DNA of 64,000 bases from Gammaproteobacteria bacterium (GTDB lineage: Bacteria; Pseudomonadota; Gammaproteobacteria; Xanthomonadales; SZUA-36), in contig JAJFLB010000023.1 in the NCBI GenBank assembly GCA_021772915.1, forward strand, positions 186,001 through 250,000. The letters are read 5' to 3'. The notes beneath the pieces were generated by a model. It was not told the origin of the DNA and did no database searches. It saw nothing but the letters and a program-made list of their open reading frames with translations. Made by a program: the position numbers and the translations under genes. Positions 30,132-38,231 of the stretch are shown here, one piece after another; the first letter of the stretch is position 1, and the number at the start of each line of letters is the position of its first letter.

Positions 30132-30221
30132 GGGTATTTGTTTCCGGGACTCGCCATGAACCCTTCCCTGGGGGCTCGGTCGTTTCCTCCCTGAAACTCA
30201 CGGTCCCGGAATCAAATACCC
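30132..30221. repeat. 19-bp inverted repeat with 52-nt spacer
   Basis: gggtatttgtttccgggac (30132-30150) and gtcccggaatcaaataccc (30203-30221), one mismatch. Confidence 0.85.
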
Positions 30222-30339
30222 GTCCCAGCTTTGGCGTTACCGTCCAGCTTCGATTCACCTCAAAAAAGTGCCTGCTCAATTACACGATGATAAAGCTGTG
30301 AGGGTGTCCATCTCGCTTCAGCGACTGTATGAAACAGGG

Positions 30340-30460
30340 AGAAGGTGAGAGAAGGTGAGACCGTAAAACGGTCGAGAGACTGGCCTGGGCCACCGTAAAA
30401 CGGTCGAGAGACTGGCCTGGGCCAGGGGTTTACGACGGGTCCTGAAGCGAGTTGGCACAC
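30340..30460. repeat. Dispersed repeat with perfect 2x32-bp tandem duplication
   Basis: accgtaaaacggtcgagagactggcctgggcc at 30360-30391 and 30392-30423; homologous block at 43007-43105. Confidence 0.85.
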
Positions 30461-30487
30461 CCTCACAGCGGCACCCTGGCACGCGCT

Positions 30488-32476
30488 TCACGTCTCCAGC
30501 AGCAGATTTCCCCATTTATCCACACTCGCTACCCAACCCGGCTTGACCCAGATTGTGGCTGCAGATTCTGTCAGTAGGGCCGGGCCGCTCAACGACTCCC
30601 CCGTTTGCAAACTGTGGCGGTGACGCTGCGGTACGACTTCACCCAGATCAGGCATCTGGACCATCTCAATCGTGCCGGAACCTTCGCTCTCCTGACTCAC
30701 ATCGATGGAGTCCAAAGCGGCGGGACCCCTCGCACTTAAACGTAAATTAACCAGCTCTATCGGATGCGGTAATCGCAGACCACTGACTCTTTCGTGTGCC
30801 CGGTGAAATGTCTCATCATGCGGAGAGCCTACTGACCAGTCAATGCCGATAGTTGCACTCTGCCCCTGGTAGCGTAGTTCAAGCTGATGCTGAAACACGA
30901 TGTCGCCGGCCGGGCATCCCTCCTCCAGCAACTGCGCAGTGGCATCTGCTTCAAGGTCGCCGAAGCGCTGCCCAATGTGCTCGTCGTCCAAACTTGCCAG
31001 CGGGGCCAAGATTGCCTGTGACAGCTCCCGGCCGGGTTTACTAACCAGCATACCGACAGCTGAGAGCACCCCTGCACGAGCTGGAATGATGACCCGGTTC
31101 GTGGGCAGTAGTTCGGCCAAATCACAGGCGTGCAGACCGCCGGCACCCCCAAAACACAGCAGTGTGTACTCAGCCGGGTTATGACCACGTTCCACGGAAA
31201 TAACCCGCAAGGCCCGCACCATGTGTTCGTTGGCGATGCGTATTACCCCGCGTGCTGCATCCAGTAAACCACAGCCCATGTCTGTGGCCAGGGCTTGCAG
31301 CACCTGCTCCGCTGCATTCAAATCCAACGGCAGATACCCACCCAGCAGTGTGCCCGCAGGTATGCGGCCCAAAAGTAAGTTGGCATCGGTCACTGTTGCA
31401 TCCGAACCGCCCTGACCGTAGCATGCCGGCCCTGGGCTGGCACCCGCAGATTCCGGTCCTACCAATAGCATGCCGGCTTTATCTACCCTCGCGATAGAAC
31501 CACCACCGGCACCGATGGTGTGGATGTCTACCGAGGGAATAGACACCGGCCAAGCGCCAAGCCGGCATTGGCCCGTCAGGGGAATGGCGTCGTTTGACAG
31601 CGCGACATCGGTCGAGGTGCCACCCATGTCAAAACTCAGCAGACGAACGTGACCGGTTTGTTGACCAATGCAGCGGGCGGCCGACAGTCCACCGGCCGGG
31701 CCAGACAGCAGCAACCGCACGGCCTGTTGTGCTGCCTGGTTGGCTGCAATCGTAGTGCCTGCACTTTGCATGACTGCAATGCGAGAGCCTGGCAAACGCG
31801 TTTGCAGACGTTCAAGATAACGGGAAATAACCGGCCCCACACTCGCATTCAACCAGGTGGCGATGCCTCTTTCGTATTCCCGGACCTCGGGCAGAATTTT
31901 GCTTGAGCAGGATACAAACCACTGCGTCCCCAACGCGTTGGCAATGCGTTGCTCCTGCTCCGGTCTTAAAAAAGAAAACAGCAGATTAATCGCTACCGAG
32001 TCGACATCCTGGGCTTCCAGAAAGGCTTTGAGCTCGGCCAGTTCGACAACGCTGGTCTCACCTGACAGACTGCCATCGGCGTTAATGCGGGTTGAGACTT
32101 CAAAACAGGCAGACGGGGGCACCGGTGGCGATATTTCGGGCTGCCGGAGTTGATAAACCTGCTCACGCTCCTGCCGCCCCAACGACAACACATCGGCAAA
32201 TCCCTTACTGGTCACGTAAGCAACATGGGCGCCCTTACCTTCGAGCACCGCATTGGTGCCCACGGTCGTGCCGTGTATGACCTGCAATGGCTGGTCTGCC
32301 AAACCCAGCTGCTGCAGACCGGTGAGGATGGGTCCGGCCGGGTCAGAGGGATCAGAAAGCACCTTGCACTGCCGAATACCGCCCCCCTCCACACCATCAT
32401 TGGTACCGGCGTCCAACACCACGATGTCGGTAAATGTACCACCCGTATCAATGCCCACCAGGGTAAAGTCACTCAT
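30488..32476 (-). CDS. Hydantoinase/5-oxoprolinase (HyuA-like) family protein
   Basis: LVGIDTGGTFTDIVVLD; HGTTVGTNAVLEGKGAHVAYVTSKGFADVLSLGRQ; SFDMGGTSTDVALS; GAGGGSIARVD. Confidence 0.93.
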   Translation of the reverse strand: MSDFTLVGIDTGGTFTDIVVLDAGTNDGVEGGGIRQCKVLSDPSDPAGPILTGLQQLGLADQPLQVIHGTTVGTNAVLEGKGAHVAYVTSKGFADVLSLGRQEREQVYQLRQPEISPPVPPSACFEVSTRINADGSLSGETSVVELAELKAFLEAQDVDSVAINLLFSFLRPEQEQRIANALGTQWFVSCSSKILPEVREYERGIATWLNASVGPVISRYLERLQTRLPGSRIAVMQSAGTTIAANQAAQQAVRLLLSGPAGGLSAARCIGQQTGHVRLLSFDMGGTSTDVALSNDAIPLTGQCRLGAWPVSIPSVDIHTIGAGGGSIARVDKAGMLLVGPESAGASPGPACYGQGGSDATVTDANLLLGRIPAGTLLGGYLPLDLNAAEQVLQALATDMGCGLLDAARGVIRIANEHMVRALRVISVERGHNPAEYTLLCFGGAGGLHACDLAELLPTNRVIIPARAGVLSAVGMLVSKPGRELSQAILAPLASLDDEHIGQRFGDLEADATAQLLEEGCPAGDIVFQHQLELRYQGQSATIGIDWSVGSPHDETFHRAHERVSGLRLPHPIELVNLRLSARGPAALDSIDVSQESEGSGTIEMVQMPDLGEVVPQRHRHSLQTGESLSGPALLTESAATIWVKPGWVASVDKWGNLLLET

Positions 32477-32520
32477 GTGATTTACCCATGGACCCGCCCG
32501 TCAGGGGGGGTGTGCCGATG

Positions 32521-32730
32521 TTCCCGACCACAAGGTGGTCGGTCCTACACCGACCGGTGGTGTCTGTGTTCCCGACCACAAGGTGGTCGGTCCTACGGGG
32601 GGCGGTTGCGGCGATGTTCCCGACCACAAGGTGGTCGGTCCTACGGAGGGCCGTTGCGATAATGTTCCCAACCACTTGGTGGTCAGTCCTGCGACGACCG
32701 GTAGGACCGACGAGCTTGCTCGTCGGGAAC
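32521..32730. repeat. Array of four direct ~48-bp REP-like units plus one inverted unit
   Basis: gttcccgaccacaaggtggtcggtcctac starts at 32521, 32569, 32617, 32664; inverted gtaggaccgacgagcttgctcgtcgggaac 32701-32730. Confidence 0.93.
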
Positions 32731-32816
32731 CCTTGTCCGTTGTATTTTTGAGCGGATAAGAAAAAACATGACTTCACTCCGGCAATTCAGTTAACCAGCA
32801 TATTACAATACTACCC

Positions 32817-33629
32817 ATGCCTGAACTGCCAGAAGTCGAAACCACACTCCGGGGCATTGAACCGCATTTGCTGCACCAGCGCATTGCTCAAGTCACGGTG
32901 CGTGATCCACGTTTGCGGTGGCCAGTACCAGCGGAAGTCCAACAGGCCGAAGGGCAACGAGTAATCAGTCTGAGCAGACGGGGCAAATACCTGTTGCTGG
33001 AGCTGCAACGCGGGGGGCTCATCCTGCACCTGGGTATGTCCGGTTCGCTGTGCATATTGAAGCAACCCCGGGAGCCGGGAAAACATGACCACGTCGACAT
33101 CGAAATGGTCAATGGCACCAGTCTACGGTTTAATGACCCACGTCGGTTTGGGGCCTTTTTATGGACGGAGGGTCAATTTTCCGAGCACCCGCTGCTCCGC
33201 GATCTCGGCCCGGAACCCCTGTCTGACGAGTTCACCGCTGAACATTTATACCACTACTCTCGTGGACGCCGGGTGGCGATCAAGAATTTCATCATGAATG
33301 GTCACATTGTCGTTGGTGTGGGCAACATTTATGCTTCAGAGGCGCTTTACATGGCCGGTATTCACCCACAGCGGGCAGCCGGCAGGGTTTCCCAACAACG
33401 TTACCAGGGTCTGGTAGATGCTATTGTCGATGTACTCAGCCGCTCCATCAAACTGGGTGGCACTACCCTGCGGGATTTCGTCAATTCAGACGGAGGAGCA
33501 GGATACTTTGCCCAGGAGTTGCTGGTCTATGATCGAGGTGGGGATGATTGCTTCCAGTGTGGCACCGCCGTCCGGCAAAAAGTCATCGGCCAACGCTCCA
33601 GCTATTACTGCGCCAGTTGTCAGAGGTAA
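32817..33629 (+). CDS. mutM: Formamidopyrimidine-DNA glycosylase
   Basis: MPELPEVETTLRGIEPHL; VGVGNIYASEALYMAGIHP; C-terminal zinc finger CFQCGTAVRQKVIGQRSSYYCASCQR. Confidence 0.98.
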   Translation: MPELPEVETTLRGIEPHLLHQRIAQVTVRDPRLRWPVPAEVQQAEGQRVISLSRRGKYLLLELQRGGLILHLGMSGSLCILKQPREPGKHDHVDIEMVNGTSLRFNDPRRFGAFLWTEGQFSEHPLLRDLGPEPLSDEFTAEHLYHYSRGRRVAIKNFIMNGHIVVGVGNIYASEALYMAGIHPQRAAGRVSQQRYQGLVDAIVDVLSRSIKLGGTTLRDFVNSDGGAGYFAQELLVYDRGGDDCFQCGTAVRQKVIGQRSSYYCASCQR

Positions 33630-33651
33630 TGCAACCAGGTCTTTTGGATGA

Positions 33652-34167
33652 ATGATGATGGAGATCAGAGCCTGTAAAGAGTCCGACTTTGAGACGATCC
33701 ATACGATCATCAATGATGCTGCACAAGCCTATCGCAGTGTAATCCCGGCTGATCGTTGGCACGAACCCTACATGAGTGCCGCTGAACTCGCGGATGAGAT
33801 CCAGGATGGCGTTGTGTTCTGGGGTGCCGAGCAAGATTCCGGGCTTGACGGAATAATGGGCATTCAGGACAAAGGTGATGTCACCCTGATTCGCCACGCC
33901 TATGTCCGCACCGGCATTCAGCAAAAGGGGATTGGTACACATCTATTACGCCGTTTGGAAAGTGTGACCAAAACCCCTATTCTGATTGGGACCTGGGCTA
34001 CCGCGGTCTGGGCGATTTCCTTTTATCAGAAAAATGGATACCAACTCGTAATCCCGGAAGAAAAGACGCGATTGCTGAAGAAATACTGGTGTATTCATGA
34101 GAGGCAAATTGAGACCTCGGTTGTTTTGGCGGATTCGAAGTGGTTTGAGGTGGGTACCCGTCGGTAG
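33652..34167 (+). CDS. GNAT family N-acetyltransferase
   Basis: IRACKESDFETIHTIINDAAQAYR...HAYVRTGIQQKGIGTHLLRRLE...AISFYQKNGYQLV. Confidence 0.88.
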   Translation: MMMEIRACKESDFETIHTIINDAAQAYRSVIPADRWHEPYMSAAELADEIQDGVVFWGAEQDSGLDGIMGIQDKGDVTLIRHAYVRTGIQQKGIGTHLLRRLESVTKTPILIGTWATAVWAISFYQKNGYQLVIPEEKTRLLKKYWCIHERQIETSVVLADSKWFEVGTRR

Positions 34168-34179
34168 TCAACTGTGGGG

Positions 34180-34209
34180 GTTCCCGACGAGCGAGCTCGT
34201 CGGTCCCAC
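34180..34209 (-). repeat. REP-like hairpin, single copy
   Basis: gttcccgacgagcgagctcgtcggtcccac between convergent genes. Confidence 0.8.
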
Positions 34210-34273
34210 CTGTGGTTCGGCGTATCTTCTTCGCCTCCTGCGCAACTTTACCGGTTGCTGGTGCCCAGTCGAA

Positions 34274-34777
34274 CTACAGCTCCAGTAGTTTGCCGGTCTT
34301 GAGATAGTGGTTCATTGCTTTTTCCCAGATTTGCATGAACTCTTTGTACCAGGCACTCGTAAATCCCTCCAGGAACTTGTCACCGGCCGGGCCGAGTGAG
34401 GTGAATTGGTATGCTATTTTTGCGTGGGTCGCACTCTTGCCGTCGGCTTCGAGTGAAATTTCCAGTTTGCCTACCGTCTGATCTGGTGTCACTTTGTACA
34501 TCTTCACCTCGAATGCCTGTGGGTCATGTCGCGTGATGATCCAGATTGACGGGGTGGTTTCACCCTCACGTGCGGGTGTCTGGAAAAGACACTCCTGCTC
34601 GGCCACACCAGACTCGGTTATTACCCAGTCAGTCGTCCAGCCCGGAGCCCAATCCCATTCACGTACCGGACACAGCAGTGGAAAAACCTCCGCAGGTGTC
34701 GCGTTTATGGACTGCACGTAGCTGTGTCGTAACCGGTGTGGCTTGTCGATGCCTGAATTTTTGTCTTGCGTATTCAT
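34274..34777 (-). CDS. SRPBCC (START-like) family protein
   Basis: SINATPAEVFPLLCPVREWDWAPGWTTDWV...GKLEISLEADGKSATHAKIAYQFTSLGPAG. Confidence 0.7.
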   Translation of the reverse strand: MNTQDKNSGIDKPHRLRHSYVQSINATPAEVFPLLCPVREWDWAPGWTTDWVITESGVAEQECLFQTPAREGETTPSIWIITRHDPQAFEVKMYKVTPDQTVGKLEISLEADGKSATHAKIAYQFTSLGPAGDKFLEGFTSAWYKEFMQIWEKAMNHYLKTGKLLEL

Positions 34778-34849
34778 AAGAAACTCCTCATTAACTGATT
34801 ACTGGACCGCCATAGAGGGGCCATTCCCTTTATGGTGCTGGTAGGTTAA

Positions 34850-34960
34850 ACTATGAAGCTATAGACAGGTAAAGTCATAAAAGTCATATATTCCGATCAA
34901 TTTGGCAAAAACACAAAGATTGAAGTAGTAGACACCTTTTACTATGAACTTATAGACGGT
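34850..34960. promoter_or_regulatory. Two near-identical ~20-bp repeats, candidate MerR-family operator pair
   Basis: actatgaagctatagacagg (34850) and actatgaacttatagacggt (34941), each an imperfect CTATGAA/TATAG dyad, between divergent SRPBCC and merR genes. Confidence 0.4.
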
Positions 34961-35246
34961 TTAGTGTAAAGTAATAGTCGACCCAAACATTTCACCAAGG
35001 CGGGCGCCAAAGTGGCTTTTGCGTTGTTCAATCAGGTAGATGAGTCTGGATTAGTGTACTTTTGCTGGTTACAGCTTGCCCTATCCGGTTTTGCAACACA
35101 TCTGGCTTCACATTTCGGCCGATCCTTCTCAAACCATAGCCATGGCTATGCTATTTCAATCGATCGACCAAACTGTTTTGCCAGCGACTGCGCAAGCTCA
35201 CTATCCGTGGTGAGATGTTCCCGCCAGGTTGGAAGGAGGAAGTAGG

Positions 35247-35768
35247 GTGTTGTCCATAAGCAAGTTAGCCAAAAAGTTTGCCCTGTCACGTGCCACGCTG
35301 CTCTATTACGAGCGCGAAGGCCTGCTAGAGCCCGCAAGCCGCGAAGCCAACGGCTACCGTGTGTATGGCGACCGGGAGATAGCGCGTTTACGACAAATCG
35401 TCGGATTCAGATCGTATGGCGTATCAGTGAGGGATATCCGCGAATTGCTGGCGAGGGATGATGCCCAGGCACATGAAAAAATTCTGCGAAAGCGCTTCAC
35501 CCAGTTGGAAACTGATATTCAGGACCTGAGGCGTCAGCAAGAGGCCCTGGTCGCAATTCTGGGTCAGTCGCAGACCCTGCCGCAACAACCGATGAGCAAG
35601 GAACGGTGGACAAACGTCATGCGCTCAGCTGGTATGAGTGATGAGGACATGCACAACTGGCACCGCGAGTTTGAGACCCGCGAGCCGCTTGCCCACCAGG
35701 CTTTTCTGGAATCCCTTAATCTCAACAGGACGAAAATCGAGCGAATCCGGCGCTGGTCACGCAGATAG
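35247..35768 (+). CDS. MerR family transcriptional regulator
   Basis: VLSISKLAKKFALSRATLLYYEREGLLEPASREANGYRVYGDREIARLRQI; GTG start 7 nt after aaggagga. Confidence 0.93.
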   Translation: MLSISKLAKKFALSRATLLYYEREGLLEPASREANGYRVYGDREIARLRQIVGFRSYGVSVRDIRELLARDDAQAHEKILRKRFTQLETDIQDLRRQQEALVAILGQSQTLPQQPMSKERWTNVMRSAGMSDEDMHNWHREFETREPLAHQAFLESLNLNRTKIERIRRWSRR

Positions 35769-35943
35769 CCGTGCCCGATCGAACGAATCCGGCGCTGGTC
35801 AAGCAGATAGCCGAGCCCGATCGAACGAATCCGGCGCTGGTCAAGCAGATGACCGAACCCGATCGAACGAATCCGGCGCTGGTCAAGCAGATGACCGAAC
35901 CCGATCGAACGAATCCGGCGCTGGTCAAGCAGATGACCGAACC
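35724..35943. repeat. 42-bp minisatellite derived from the 3' end of the merR gene
   Basis: cgatcgaacgaatccggcgctggtcaagcagatgaccgaacc repeated about four times after a diverged copy forming the merR C-terminus and stop. Confidence 0.92.
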
Positions 35944-35944
35944 T

Positions 35945-36024
35945 GTAGGACCGACGAGCTCGCTCGTCGGGAACCATTCAAAATGGCACGGAAATTCCCG
36001 ACTGCAATCCGCAGTCGGTCGTAC
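35945..36024. repeat. Inverted pair of REP-like hairpins with different stems
   Basis: gtaggaccgacgagctcgctcgtcgggaac (35945-35974) and attcccgactgcaatccgcagtcggtcgtac (35994-36024). Confidence 0.85.
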
Positions 36025-36029
36025 TGATT

Positions 36030-36548
36030 TTACTTATGAAAGCGGATATCCACCATCAGTTCATTGGCAAGGTCTTCAAGTTCACCCGCAAGCGCTTCGA
36101 CGTCACTACCCTCCGGCAGCAGCAAATGCGCCTTGGCCTTGAATAGTTCACCGCCACCCATGGAGGCGCTTTCCACCCTGGATTCGAATTCAATCACACT
36201 GACACGGTTGCGCGTCAGCACCGTGGTGATCTCGTACACGATACCGGGTCGGTCATTGCCGATCAGTTCCAGTGTGAATTCCTGCTCATTGCCCGGCAGG
36301 AACTCATCGCCGCTGGTACGAACAATAATTTTGAGACCTTCGGATTCCAGGGCACACAACTGCTCGAGGCAGGCCTGTGATTGATCGGAAGGCACAGATG
36401 CCAGCAGAATGCCCGCAAACTGACCCGCCAGGGAACTCATACTGCTTTGTGTCCAGTTGCCACCATGACTGCTAAGCACACTCGAAACTGTCTCAATAAT
36501 TCCGGGTTGGTCGTCGGCTATTACGGTCAGTACGATTGAAGTGTTCAT
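36030..36548 (-). CDS. ACT-domain protein, GcvR-like
   Basis: VLTVIADDQPGIIETVSSVLSSHGGNWTQSSMSSLAGQFAGILLASVP...LELIGNDRPGIVYEITTVLTRNRVSVIEFES (two ACT domains). Confidence 0.88.
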   Translation of the reverse strand: MNTSIVLTVIADDQPGIIETVSSVLSSHGGNWTQSSMSSLAGQFAGILLASVPSDQSQACLEQLCALESEGLKIIVRTSGDEFLPGNEQEFTLELIGNDRPGIVYEITTVLTRNRVSVIEFESRVESASMGGGELFKAKAHLLLPEGSDVEALAGELEDLANELMVDIRFHK

Positions 36549-36805
36549 TTAGCTGATGGTTGGGTTTTTACTGGATTATTGAGTGCCGTGTGTTCCAGCC
36601 TTTCAGCTAACCAGACCTTAATGATGGATTGTCTGGTTACCCCAACACGTTTAGCCTCCCTGTCCAGTCGGTCAACCATCCACGTGGGAAAATCAACGTT
36701 AACTCTTTTTTGCTCTTGCAACGGGCGACGTGCCCTGGTGAGATTCAATACATCCGTAATGTCTTTACCTTCATCGAATATACGTTCAAAACTCTTAGCT
36801 TTCAT
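36545..36805 (-). CDS. brnA: BrnA/CopG-like antitoxin
   Basis: EQKRVNVDFPTWMVDRLDREAKRVGVTRQSIIKVWLAERLE ribbon-helix-helix, directly after a BrnT-like ORF. Confidence 0.75.
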   Translation of the reverse strand: MKAKSFERIFDEGKDITDVLNLTRARRPLQEQKRVNVDFPTWMVDRLDREAKRVGVTRQSIIKVWLAERLEHTALNNPVKTQPSAK

Positions 36806-37049
36806 ATAATGTCACCTCTTCCTCACGCGACCGCCGAACTGAGATCAGTCTAATTTTCCCATTTCGGTATGTGATTACGGCCGACCAGTGTTTCAGACCA
36901 ATCTTGCCGATTGTGAGAAACCTGGGTTCATCTGAAGTTTTAGCTGGAATCTCCAGTAGGTTTAAGTCATCCCAAAGAGATTGAGCCTCAATGAAATCTA
37001 TGCCGTGTTTGTCAAGGTTGGACTTACTCTTTAAATTCGTCAAATTCAA
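36795..37049 (-). CDS. brnT: BrnT-family toxin, possibly frameshifted at its N-terminus
   Basis: SNLDKHGIDFIEAQSLWDDLNLLEIPAKTSDEPRFLTIGKIGLKHWSAVITYRNGKIRLISVRRSREEE. Conserved start FEFDEFKE lies in another frame upstream of 37026. Confidence 0.8.
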   Translation of the reverse strand: MNLTNLKSKSNLDKHGIDFIEAQSLWDDLNLLEIPAKTSDEPRFLTIGKIGLKHWSAVITYRNGKIRLISVRRSREEEVTLYES

Positions 37050-37053
37050 ACAC

Positions 37054-37070
37054 GGTATAGTAATTATACC
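37054..37070. promoter_or_regulatory. Palindrome overlapping a TATAAT -10-like box upstream of brnT
   Basis: ggtatagtaattatacc; minus strand reads GGTATAATTACTATACC. Confidence 0.45.
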
Positions 37071-37175
37071 ATTATTAACCTAACTGCAAATGGTGTTGGG
37101 TCACTGTAGTGAATACCCGTCACGGCGTCACGCCACTGGTAGATTGGGGAATCGGTACGCAACCCTCACCATGAC

Positions 37176-38231
37176 CTAACTGTCAGTGATTACTACCGCC
37201 TGCCCCGCTTCCAAACGTTCACCACCACGGGTAACGATGCGGTCATCCTTAAATATGTCGCCAATGATCTCAACAGAACCGCCAAGGCCAATACCCGTTT
37301 CAACCGCGATCTTTTCCACGGTGTTGTCATTATTCACCCGCATCACATAGATATCAGTGCCACGCAACACCAACGCATCCCGGGAAATGGCAACCAGGTC
37401 TCTGGGTTCAGAGTTGGGTAACGCAACCCGGACAGGGCTGCCGACGATCCAGGCTTTGTCGGTAGCGGCTACCCGAACCTCAAACATGCGGGAGCGCTCA
37501 TCACCCACAGGGATAACGTGCTTGATGGGGCTCAGTGATTCAATCCGCTGATGCTCAACCGAAACCTGCATTCCTGAGCGAATCCAGCCCGCAACTGAAA
37601 GCGGCGCCAGGGCCCTGATTTCGCGGTGTTCGGTATCCACAAGCCGTGCAACCTGGGCACCCCTGCTTACAAACTCACCCACCTGGACCAGTCTTTCTGC
37701 CACCACCCCTGGAAAGGGTGCCAGCACTTCTGCCTGGCTGATACGGCGCTTGATCTGGGCAATGGAAACTTCCGCTCGCTTGATCCCCTGCCAGGTCATA
37801 TCCAGTTGGGACTGCGCCTCATCCAGCTGCGTAGCGGATGCGTTGCTGCGCTCGGCAAGCTGTTGAAGTCTCTGCAAACTGCTGTCGCGGTATTTCAGTT
37901 GTGATTTCAAACCGCTCAACTGGGCTTCGCTGTCTGCAAGATCAAGCCACAGATCACCAGCATCGATACGCGCGATGGCCTGACCCTCGTCGATACGTGA
38001 GCCGACATCGGCGACCCAGATGATACGGCCATCGGTCTCGGCAGCGATACGTGCGTCGTTCTTGCTAACCACCGTTCCAGACACCCATAGCGTGGCTGAA
38101 AATGTATCCCGTTGGGCTTTTTCAATGACCACTGGTGCCGCGGGTTCTTGTGGTTGCTGGGCATCCTGGGCCGCCGTGATGGTGGGTAACAAAAAACAGG
38201 TGGATATTACGATTCTTGTAGTGATACTCAT
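37176..38231 (-). CDS. RND efflux periplasmic adaptor subunit
   Basis: VWVSGTVVSKNDARIAAETDGRIIWVADVGSRIDEGQAIARID...VLAPFPGVVAERLVQVGEFVSRG; ATG 38231 overlaps permease TGA. Confidence 0.93.
   Translation of the reverse strand: MSITTRIVISTCFLLPTITAAQDAQQPQEPAAPVVIEKAQRDTFSATLWVSGTVVSKNDARIAAETDGRIIWVADVGSRIDEGQAIARIDAGDLWLDLADSEAQLSGLKSQLKYRDSSLQRLQQLAERSNASATQLDEAQSQLDMTWQGIKRAEVSIAQIKRRISQAEVLAPFPGVVAERLVQVGEFVSRGAQVARLVDTEHREIRALAPLSVAGWIRSGMQVSVEHQRIESLSPIKHVIPVGDERSRMFEVRVAATDKAWIVGSPVRVALPNSEPRDLVAISRDALVLRGTDIYVMRVNNDNTVEKIAVETGIGLGGSVEIIGDIFKDDRIVTRGGERLEAGQAVVITDS

Noticed and set aside
32469-32777. Overlapping ORFs (102, 87, 74 aa) in the 48-bp array
   Set aside because: Repetitive translation from the hairpin repeat; no start signals or protein-like composition.
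35564-35977. Minus-strand 137-aa ORF RRIRSIGFGHLLDQ repeats
   Set aside because: Antisense to the merR 3' end and minisatellite; simple consequence of a 42-bp period without stops in that frame.
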